From: Ostrinia nubilalis
Lineage: Eukaryota; Arthropoda; Insecta; Lepidoptera; Crambidae
Assembly: GCF_963855985.1 (NCBI RefSeq)
Contig: NC_087095.1
Span: 5,962,001 to 6,026,000 of the forward strand
Reading direction: 5' to 3'
DNA: 64,000 nt
Shown: in pieces, positions 45,085 through 53,156 of the stretch
Layout of the letters: each line of letters begins with the position of its first letter
How positions within the stretch are numbered: the stretch's first letter is position 1
Program-made: the position numbers and the translations under genes
Notes under the pieces: model-generated
Database searches by the model: none
What the model was told of the DNA's origin: nothing
What the model saw: the letters and a program-made list of their open reading frames with translations, nothing else

Positions 45085-45345
45085 AAATGGTACCCGGCTC
45101 CAATAGATATGTGTCTAGTATCGTTTGAAAGGTCTTACCAAGATGAACAACTTTTACTATGACCACCAGCCTCAGATCTGGTTGTGTACGAAGATATACA
45201 TACTTTTTTGCAGAATGGTACCCGGCTCCAATAGTTATGTTTGTAGTGTCATTTGAAAGGTCTTACCAAGACGAACAACATTTACTATGGCCACCAGCCT
45301 CAGATCTGGTTGCGTTAGAAGATAAAGATACTTTTTGTGTAACCT
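45085..45345 (+). repeat. Tandem pair of about 137-base units
   Basis: Both units contain AATGGTACCCGGCTCCAATAG, TTTGAAAGGTCTTACCAAGA and CCACCAGCCTCAGATCTGG. They differ at several scattered sites, so the duplication is not very recent. Confidence 0.7.
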
Positions 45346-45364
45346 AAGTATCATACAGTATGGA

Positions 45365-45540
45365 AGGCAGACGCGCTCGGGCAGGGCACCGACGAGATGG
45401 TCGGACGCGGTGAGGAAGACGGTGGGCGGGAGTTTGCATCATGCGGTCCACACAGCTTATGACCGCAGTCTGTGGAGGAACACTATCTGTGGTCGCGATC
45501 CTCATCAGTGAGGGACCGAGGAAGAAGAAGAAGAAGTATC
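45365..45540 (+). pseudogene. LINE C-terminal fragment of a second RTE-like family
   Basis: Encodes in pieces an RPTRWSDAVRK-like block and a TAYDRSLWRN-like block, then a GAGGACCGAGGAAGAAG end with (GAA)n. The layout parallels the RTE tails but the words differ, indicating another LINE family. Confidence 0.5.
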
Positions 45541-45669
45541 ATACGTGTCCATCGTATGGTACTTAGGTTATGCGAGGCAGGAAGGGTTTACTGCTCCAGC
45601 ATCCTTCCTTAACTCTATAATTATTGATGGGGATAATTGTGAAATAAATATTTTTATTTAAAGAAGTAC

Positions 45670-45791
45670 TACCCCCTTATTAATAAAAAGTTACACCTAG
45701 GAAGAACCTTAGATTAAAATGACATTTCCATACCAAATGACAATTTAAGCTAGAGTTCACTAGGGTGTAACTTTTATTAATAAAGGGGTTA
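45670..45791. mobile_element. Small MITE with CCCCTTATTAATAAAA ends
   Basis: CCCCTTATTAATAAAAAGTT and ACTTTTATTAATAAAGGGG form the inverted ends, continuing into ACACCTAG and CTAGGGTGT. It lies within the 44939-46463 element. Confidence 0.7.
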
Positions 45792-45861
45792 AAGTTTTAT
45801 TACTTCTTAAGGGTTTTATTATGAGTTGCTAAAGCGAATAAACCCACAAGACCCAATAAGT

Positions 45862-46000
45862 CCACCTACAAGATGGACCGACGACCTCATAAAGGTAGCG
45901 GGAAGGCGCTGGATGCAGGCCGCCACCAACCGGCCATTGTGGAAATCATTGGGGGAGGCCTATGTTCAACTGGACGTCCTATGGCTAAAATGATCATGAT
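45862..46000 (+). pseudogene. RTE-type LINE 3' fragment (ATGATG-tailed)
   Basis: AGATGGACCGACGACCTCAT, GGCGCTGGATGCAGGCCGCC and GTGGAAATCATTGGGGGAGG match the family tail, with AAAATGATCATGATG after the stop region. It is close to the copy at 29115-29245. Confidence 0.65.
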
Positions 46001-46463
46001 GATTATGATGAAAGCGAACAAAGGGCTAATAGCTTGGGTAGTTCATCGTAGGTATAATCCTTTCCTTTTCAATGTTTCTTTTAGTTATATTAATAGATTG
46101 TAGTCATAATACATACTCGTATACATGGATGATTGTGTTATACTTTCATTAATACTTAGTGGAATTACTGATTTCAAAACGTGAATTAGAACTGGCCCCA
46201 TAGCAGACATTTTCCTACATCTAAAGGCCTTTTAAAATATATATTGGTTATGGCTATTGGAGCGGGTACCACTTTCCATACATTTGTGCCCATCATCCTT
46301 TATGATATGGTGGTGAATTTTCTAAAAAAAAAAAAATGAAAATCTTTGAAAGCAGTTCTATTTCTTTTTAAAAATAAAGGAATGTTTTCTTTGAGTAACA
46401 TTTTCTATCTACATTATTAAGACTACTTCCCCTCCAGGTGGCATTACAAAATTCCACCCTGTA

Positions 46464-46960
46464 TGTTTTAAAACATTCTAACATGCTATTTGATACGTTA
46501 CTAGATACAAGATTATTATAGTAGATTGTTTGGCCGTGATTTCCAGTTAAGTAAATTATCCATGAAGAAATATTTTTTGTCAAAACATTTTCTTCTCAGA
46601 CCTCTTCTTAGTGAAGTTAAAAATTGTATTAAGAACTGTGGCAGTGGCAGTCAAATTAGGTAAGTAATCAAAAAGTTTCAAACACTAAGTTTGATTAATA
46701 ATACACTTTTGGACTTGAAGGCGCTGTCTGTCTGGTCTTTTAAAGCTGAAAATAAATCTATCTTTTCATGAAGTTTGATTTTAGGCCCAAACTGTACTTT
46801 TGTTAGAGCAATATTAAATATCTCACGAAGTAGTAAAGGTGATATGGTGCAATAAGTTCGTATTGCGTAGAGGAAGAAGTTACGGAACCCTGAGAATGCG
46901 ACGCGCACTTGACCGGTTTTTTGTTAAAGCATCTCTTTCATTAACATAATAACTTTTAAA
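46464..46960. other. No gene seen
   Basis: AT-rich; the 71- and 76-codon minus-strand frames have no recognisable domain. Confidence 0.4.
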
Positions 46961-46961
46961 A

Positions 46962-47405
46962 AAAAATTAAACCGACTTCAAATGCGTGAACACAAATAAT
47001 ACAAATAATCGTTCAAATTGGTTCATAATCGGCGGAGATATTGCGTATAAAAAGGTTCATCCCCAATTTTCCACCCTTGGGGGTGAAATATTTTCTTCAA
47101 ATTCGCATGAAACCAGCCTTTTGATAATACCTATTCAACAAAAAAATAATCGTTCAAATTGGTTTATAATCGGCGGAGATATTGCGTATAAAAAAGTTCA
47201 TCCCCAATTTTCCACCCTTGGGGGTTGTTTTTTTTATTATTAAATTTAAATGGGACCACCCTTGAGGTATTACCTATACGCCGAAAAAAGATTTGTTCAA
47301 ATCGGTTCATAATTGGCGGAGTTATCGCGTAACAAACATAGAAAAAAAAAAAAACATACGGATCGAATTGAGAACCTCCTCCTTTTTTTGAAGTCGGTTG
47401 AAAAG
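46962..47405. mobile_element. Element with AACCGACTTCAAA ends and internal triplication
   Basis: TTAAACCGACTTCAAA on the left and TTTGAAGTCGGTTGAAAA on the right are inverted ends. Inside, TCGTTCAAATTGGTT followed by ATAATCGGCGGAGATATTGC occurs at about 47010 and 47151, with a diverged third at about 47294. The first two units also share TTCATCCCCAATTTTCCACC. The 85-codon frame at 46986-47243 simply reads the repeat. Confidence 0.65.
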
Positions 47406-47863
47406 TATGGTATCATGTGTCAAAAAGGCTTTGTTTGTAGTCTGCACTGCAATGGCTTGGCACTTGAGTAAATGCTAGGACTCCTAGTATGATAGGATAT
47501 ATATATAATTCCGCGCGCGCACGCTCAAGAGGCAAGATCTGTGTTAGTTAGCTCCGGGAAAAAACTGTCAGAATTAGCAGCCAAAGTAGTTTTTAAAAGT
47601 CGCAGCTACTACCATTCTAAAGCTACTAAAGTGAAGTTTCTGGTGGTGTGATTAAAACATCATTCTAACGAGTAGTTTCCGAGTTACGAGTGCAATCATT
47701 TTGAAATTCGGACTTATCCCCGGTGACAACAACTCGCCGGTCGACCGTTGCTGTGAGTCATCGAGCGACGACTAAGCGCGCGGCCACAGTGTAAGGCGTA
47801 GTGCGTAGCGCCGTGTGTCCAACCGGTTCCAAGTACCTACCTGCCGTTGACTACTGCACAAGG

Positions 47864-49024
47864 ATGTCTCCGAGAAAAGCAACCTGTGCGGGCTGTCCCG
47901 CGGTCGTCAGTGAAGACGGCCCGTATATGAAGTGCTCCAGATGTAAGCAGATTTTTGATATTTTTTGCGCCAACATTAATGAAAAGATGTTTGGTACATT
48001 GACTGTGGAATTCAAGAAATCTTGGTTATGTATGGAATGCCGCAGCAAGCTACCCAGAGGCGATAATTCACAGACACCTGTACGCCGTGTCCAAGATCTG
48101 AGTACGACGAGCAACGATCCTTTGAACACGTCAATTAACAGTCCTGACAATGTAACCATGCGGACTGCCGCTCGAATTGCTCAGACCTCTTATTCAAGTG
48201 CAGGGCTGGGAGATTTACGTGACTTAAGGGATTCTGTTGTACAAGAGCTGAAAACTATGCAGGTCGATTTTGAGTCACAATTGATCAGCAAAATTAACAA
48301 CTTGATAGTCGAGCAGTTTAACTCCTTTAAAACAGAAATTTTGGACAAAATAAGCATATTAACGAGTAAAGTATTAGAAGTTGAAGAAAAATATAAATCT
48401 AGCGTTGATATGAGTAAGGCTAACGCTACTTCCATTTCAGTAAGCGAACCAAGTGCTCCTAGTTCAGCCACAAAAAACAACGCCTCTAAACGTAAAACCC
48501 AAACGAACCCAAAACCAATTGTAAATAAAGGGACATGCAGCGGCCCCATCATGGCAACCTCTCAACTGACCAAAATAACTGCGCGGGATGAATTATCTTC
48601 ATCTGTCCCTGCTACTAGCGACAAAAACTGCGAAGATACAGTTAAGAGTGATACGGACAAAGATGGTTGGAAAGAGGTGCGCCCCCGACGGACGCGTGCG
48701 TCACTTCCCAGCGTGCTTAGAGGAACTGCGGCACCTGGCTCGACACTGTTGCAGGCATCGGAGCGTTGGAGTTACCTACATCTTTATTACGTACAAGAAG
48801 GTACTACAGCTGAGCAAGTTTCTAACCATCTCAGGTCTATATGTGGCAGTGAAACGTGTACGGTTGAGGAATTGAAGCCTCGTGGTCGATATGCATCTTT
48901 CAAACTAGGTGTTCCTACAAAAAATGCTAACTGTGTTATGTCACCTGAAAACTGGGCTAAAGATATATGTGTGAAACCATGGCGGCATAATTTTCGAGCC
49001 CAAGCGCAGAGCAAGAAAGTGTAG
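47864..49024 (+). CDS. LINE ORF1 protein with PHD-like zinc finger
   Basis: The first ATG in a good position is at 47864, giving 386 residues; the frame is open to 47801 but only with GTG. Near the N-terminus C8-x2-C11, C24-x2-C27, C35, W54, C56 and C59 lay out a PHD-type finger. Asp32 stands where the family usually has His. Residues about 125-190 are heptad-rich and probably form a coiled coil. The C-terminal 80 residues contain a conserved YASFKLGV-type block seen in nucleic-acid-binding ORF1 proteins of arthropod LINEs. It likely coats the LINE RNA. There are no internal stops, and ORF2 overlaps its end. Confidence 0.8.
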   Translation: MSPRKATCAGCPAVVSEDGPYMKCSRCKQIFDIFCANINEKMFGTLTVEFKKSWLCMECRSKLPRGDNSQTPVRRVQDLSTTSNDPLNTSINSPDNVTMRTAARIAQTSYSSAGLGDLRDLRDSVVQELKTMQVDFESQLISKINNLIVEQFNSFKTEILDKISILTSKVLEVEEKYKSSVDMSKANATSISVSEPSAPSSATKNNASKRKTQTNPKPIVNKGTCSGPIMATSQLTKITARDELSSSVPATSDKNCEDTVKSDTDKDGWKEVRPRRTRASLPSVLRGTAAPGSTLLQASERWSYLHLYYVQEGTTAEQVSNHLRSICGSETCTVEELKPRGRYASFKLGVPTKNANCVMSPENWAKDICVKPWRHNFRAQAQSKKV

Positions 49025-49124
49025 TAGGAGATCCTGCAAATTTAATATTGTTTATCAAAACGTTCGCGGTCTTCGCTCAAAGACTCATACTTTTAACAGC
49101 AATGTTACAAAAAACAGATACGAC

Positions 49125-51941
49125 ATGATAGCACTTACGGAGACCTTTCTAAATACTTCTATATGTGATGGTGAACTCTTTCCTCCTGGATACCATGTTT
49201 TACGTAAAGACAGGGCTGGCGACGTTGGGTGGGGAGGTGTTTTGCTCGCGGTTCGTGATTGCTATAATGTCCGTCAAGTTAAAGGTATTCCTAATGTGAG
49301 TGACGACAAAGAATTAATATTTGCTATTGTAACCTTGAAAAGAGTTAAAATCCTGTGTTGTGTGGTATATCTACCTCCTAACTATAATGACGATCAATAT
49401 CTAAATGTTTTGACATGCATAGAAAATGTGATTTGTTGTAACGATAATATGAATGTACTAATTTTAGGTGATTTTAATTTAAATTCATGTAGTGCTAACG
49501 TGAAAAGTCAATTTAATTATTTCTGTGACTTCTGTTCGCTTCGCCAACACAATAAAATTGTTAATAATCACGGTGGTATGTTGGACTTAGTGCTGAGCAA
49601 CTTTGAACCTGATTGTTTGGTGGTATCGGTTGGCATGGATCCCTTGGTGCCTATAGATCAGTATCACCCTCCACTTGACGTCATGATTGAACTTCCAGCT
49701 ATCGATATGTCAGATGAGCCGTTTATTTCACAACAACCATCCCTTCGCTCAGAAACTAGTCCCGAATGGAATTGGCGTAAGGCAGACTTCCAGGGGTTGT
49801 ACGAAGCACTGGGTGGCTTAGACTGGTCCGACTTACTGGCATTGACTGATGTTGACTGTGCTGTTCAGCTGTTCTATGACAAATTAAATGAATGTGTTAG
49901 ACTTTTTGTACCCGCCAAAAATCGTCCCTCTATTAATGGCCAGCGATACGTCTATCCAAATTGGTATAATTCGCAAATAATTGAAAATATTAGGTACAAA
50001 CACTTCCATCACAAAAGGTTTAAAAAGGAAGGCAAAGATTTCAATAAGCAAATGTTCATATATTATAGAGATAAGGTAAAAAAAATGGTTGACTACGAAT
50101 ATCGTCAGTACATTAAGTTAGTGCAAAAGAATATTATTGATGATCCATCCAAATTTTGGGAGTACGTCAAGGATAAAAAAAGAGATAGGAGGCAACTAAA
50201 TACGTACACATATGAGGATACAGAGGTCAAGGGTCAAGCTGCAGCTGACGCTTTTGCCACTTATTTTGCCTCAGTATTCCACAATGATGTTCCCATATTA
50301 GATTATGTTCAAGCTGCTCAGGCTGCTCATGATTGTCGTGATGCAACCACAATTTCCATCATGACAGTCGATGAGACAGTTCTGAAGAAAGCAGTTAGAC
50401 GGCTTAAGTTGCGGTCATCAACTGGGCCCGATGGCATTCCCGTGTTTCTGGCGAAAGACTGCTTATCAGCTCTAGCCACGCCTCTCCTGTATGTTTATAA
50501 TCTTGCCTTAACTTTAGCGGAATATCCGAAAAGCTGGAAATTATCTAGGGTAACCCCAGTCCCAAAGGGTGTAGGAGGGTCAGAGGTTTCATCTTTTAGG
50601 CCGATCGCAGTTCTGTCAGTCTTTGCTAAAATCTTTGAGTCAATCCTCAACGAACAAGTTAATAACCAGATCAGTAACATGTTACATAATAGTCAACATG
50701 GATTCCGGCATGCCCGTTCTACCACTACTAACTTGGTTACACACGTAGATTACGTGCAATGTCAAATGGATAGTGGTAAACAGGTGGACACAGCCTATTT
50801 CGATTTTAAAAAGGCCTTCGATTTGGTTGACAACGACAAATTGTTAGAGAAATTGGCATTGATAGGATTCACACCCAAATTCCTTAAATTTTTCTCAAGC
50901 TACCTGAAGGATCGTTCGCAATATGTACGTTTAAGTGGCTTTGAGTCTTGTCAATACTTTACGAGATCAGGGGTAAGTCAAGGTAGTACGTTGGGACCTA
51001 CCCTTTTCCTGATCTTTATCAACGACTTGCCAGAGATGGTGTCTGCCTCTGAGTGTCTCTTATTTGCCGATGACCTGAAGATATCTCTAGGAATCAAAAC
51101 TGAAGTGGATGCTTTGGCTTTGCAGAGAGATATTGATTCTGTATACCAATGGAGTCAAGAGAACCATCTTCCATTTAATACTCTTAAATGCAAGATTATT
51201 ACATTTTCTCGCAAATCCAAACCTTTATTACATATTTATGATTTATCTGACGCTCCTATGGAAAGAGTATATGACATTAAAGATTTAGGCTTAATATTAG
51301 ATAGTAAATTAGATTTTCATGCGCATATAATAAATATATGCAAGATGGCACATAGGATGCTAGGTTTTGTTTTAAGAACAGCATCACAGTTCGATAATAC
51401 TACAGTAGCAAAAGTATTATTCTATGCATACGTGCGCAGCAAGCTCGAATATGGTTCGATTGTGTGGAGTCCCTACGAGGAAAAATATATACTCATGATC
51501 GAAAGAGTACAGCGCAAATTTGCTAGATGGCTTTATTTGAAAAAATACGGCTATTATCCCTACTTGTATCCATCCCTATTCGTTTCGGGAATGGTCGACA
51601 TGGAAACCCTAAAACTTAGACGAGCAATGCTGACTATAGTACATTATCTTTCCATAGTGCACCATAGAATTGACAGCCCACGTATATTGGAGCAATTCCA
51701 TATTCAAGTTCCCACAATCTCGTGGGACGCATCGGGCCTTGTGGCACCTCGCCGCCGACCGCGCCTACTGGCCCTGCCTGCCGTGCGCACCGAGCGCGCG
51801 CGTCATGCGCCCACTACCCGCGCTCTGCGAATTATCGGGGACATTCTTGCTCGGCACTATGAAATCGATCTATTTGCAGATAGTTTAGGACATCTCTTAA
51901 ATCAATTTTGGATTAAATTAAATGACTTTTATACGTATTGA
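49125..51941 (+). CDS. LINE ORF2: endonuclease and reverse transcriptase
   Basis: From the first ATG, 938 residues are open. The N-terminal AP-type endonuclease shows LTET, GGVLLAV, VVYLPP, GDFN (D116) and a late DQYHPP motif. The reverse transcriptase shows GPDGIP, SSFRPIAVLS, QHGFR, motif A with D560, SQGSTLGP and FADD (D649, D650). A tail with LEYGSIVWSP and ERVQRKFARW follows. The endonuclease's first strand (NIVYQNVRGL, about 49044-49073) lies upstream of this ATG in the same frame. That frame is open back to 48975, with TGA at 48972, and overlaps ORF1 without an ATG. All catalytic residues are present, so the enzyme may be functional. Confidence 0.85.
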   Translation: MIALTETFLNTSICDGELFPPGYHVLRKDRAGDVGWGGVLLAVRDCYNVRQVKGIPNVSDDKELIFAIVTLKRVKILCCVVYLPPNYNDDQYLNVLTCIENVICCNDNMNVLILGDFNLNSCSANVKSQFNYFCDFCSLRQHNKIVNNHGGMLDLVLSNFEPDCLVVSVGMDPLVPIDQYHPPLDVMIELPAIDMSDEPFISQQPSLRSETSPEWNWRKADFQGLYEALGGLDWSDLLALTDVDCAVQLFYDKLNECVRLFVPAKNRPSINGQRYVYPNWYNSQIIENIRYKHFHHKRFKKEGKDFNKQMFIYYRDKVKKMVDYEYRQYIKLVQKNIIDDPSKFWEYVKDKKRDRRQLNTYTYEDTEVKGQAAADAFATYFASVFHNDVPILDYVQAAQAAHDCRDATTISIMTVDETVLKKAVRRLKLRSSTGPDGIPVFLAKDCLSALATPLLYVYNLALTLAEYPKSWKLSRVTPVPKGVGGSEVSSFRPIAVLSVFAKIFESILNEQVNNQISNMLHNSQHGFRHARSTTTNLVTHVDYVQCQMDSGKQVDTAYFDFKKAFDLVDNDKLLEKLALIGFTPKFLKFFSSYLKDRSQYVRLSGFESCQYFTRSGVSQGSTLGPTLFLIFINDLPEMVSASECLLFADDLKISLGIKTEVDALALQRDIDSVYQWSQENHLPFNTLKCKIITFSRKSKPLLHIYDLSDAPMERVYDIKDLGLILDSKLDFHAHIINICKMAHRMLGFVLRTASQFDNTTVAKVLFYAYVRSKLEYGSIVWSPYEEKYILMIERVQRKFARWLYLKKYGYYPYLYPSLFVSGMVDMETLKLRRAMLTIVHYLSIVHHRIDSPRILEQFHIQVPTISWDASGLVAPRRRPRLLALPAVRTERARHAPTTRALRIIGDILARHYEIDLFADSLGHLLNQFWIKLNDFYTY

Positions 51942-52189
51942 CAATTTGACATTATTTTATTGTTTCTATTTTGACTTTATTTGATTGATTATTAATTAAC
52001 TACTTTATTATGACATTATTTTTATAATTTATTTGTAATTTTAAATTTATTGTTCTATTGACATTCGGTAATTTGATTTAAATCTATTGTTTTTATTTAA
52101 TTGACTTTATTACTATTATATTGACATTGAATTAATTATTATTATATTGACATGCATGATAACCTATGTACAATTAATCTTATAAGCGC

Positions 52190-53047
52190 TGTGACGCGCC
52201 CTGCGACGCATCGACAGCCCTAGCACCGAGCGCGGAGATTTTGACAACCCTACGGCTGCGCGGCCGCACGCCGCACGGACCGAGTTAATATAAGAGACGG
52301 CGGCGACCGCGGGCGCCTAGCATTCGCTCGGGAGCCATCGTAACAGCCAGACGATCGCGCGCGCGTCTACGGCTAATTACGCAAGAGTCCCTAGCGAATA
52401 GCTGCCCTCACTGTTCCCACTAACCTGGCTCGATAGGACTTTCGGCTCGCGCGGATTCCGTGACACGAGCGAACCATCGTTGCCTGTATACACATTCCAA
52501 TCCTTACCGAGTGCATGCTTTACTCAATCCCGACCTGCGGTAGCAATCCCGCTGCCACCCTTCCTGTAATTCCTCCCCACTCGCCACGTAGGTCCCAAGC
52601 CTTTTACCTTCGGTGCACGAATCCCCACTTCGTTGACCTCGGTTACCGATTTGGGAGCGAACCGTCCTACCCCCCTAGTTTATAAGTATCCAAACTAACA
52701 CTCGCTAAACCTCGCACAGGGCGCCGCCCCTCTCGCGGATACGTAAACTAGTCTCGGGACGCGAACCAGGCGCGTCGCTATCCCTCTTGTCATAGTAGAT
52801 TTGCAATTGTGGAATAACTTACTCATTATTTAAATAATAGTAATTTAGAGTCAGTGAAACTAGAATAAGTAAACTATTGTGGAACTTGAATTATAAGTGC
52901 CATTGTGTTATTGATTGTGCGTTTCCTTGGTCAAATATCCCTGTAGGCATCCTGGATAGGTACACATCCCTCATCGCAGAAGGCGAACTGGGACTTAGTA
53001 CTAAACAGCGGGGTGTCAGACTGAGCTAGCTTAGACGCCCCGTTGCA
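52190..53047 (+). repeat. 5' LTR of the Ty3/gypsy element
   Basis: Begins TGTGACGCGCC and ends CCCGTTGCA, so it has the usual TG...CA tips. A TATAAG box at 52289-52294, after GC-rich U3, is the likely core promoter. By line-by-line reading it is identical to the 3' LTR with no indel. Confidence 0.9.
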
Positions 53048-53048
53048 A

Positions 53049-53060
53049 TGGCGCCCAACT
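53049..53060 (+). promoter_or_regulatory. Primer-binding site, tRNA-Lys type
   Basis: TGGCGCCCAACT begins one base after the 5' LTR. TGGCGCCCAAC is the complement of the 3' end of the tRNA-Lys used as a primer by many retroelements. Confidence 0.8.
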
Positions 53061-53156
53061 AAATAACCCACGGAACCTACAGGGAACACCAGATCGCTAG
53101 ACACAAGCGAAAGACCAAAAGGAAAGCAAAACTTGGCACCAAATTGATAATCACAC

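Larger units (their letters stand above)
44939..46463. mobile_element. 1.5-kb element with about 150-base inverted ends, carrying other repeats
   Basis: TACAGGGTGGAATTTTGTAATG and CATTACAAAATTCCACCCTGTA are perfect inverted ends. Pairing continues through ATAGAAAATTTTACTCAAAG, AACATTCCTTTATTTTTGAAAAG and GTACCCGCTCCAATAG-type words. The interior holds a 137-base tandem pair (45085-45345), two LINE fragments and a small MITE. No transposase frame remains. Confidence 0.75.
47483..52189 (+). mobile_element. Full-length-looking non-LTR retrotransposon, part 1
   Basis: A CR1/Jockey-group style LINE with a GC-rich 5' leader (47483-47863), two open frames and a 3' region that continues after an LTR insertion at 57583-57650, ending in (AAAT)n. 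TAGGACT occurs just before (47476-47482) and just after the tail (57651-57657), a candidate 7-base target duplication. Excluding the inserted LTR element and its 4-bp duplication, the LINE is about 4.77 kb. Clade placement is inference. Confidence 0.8.
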
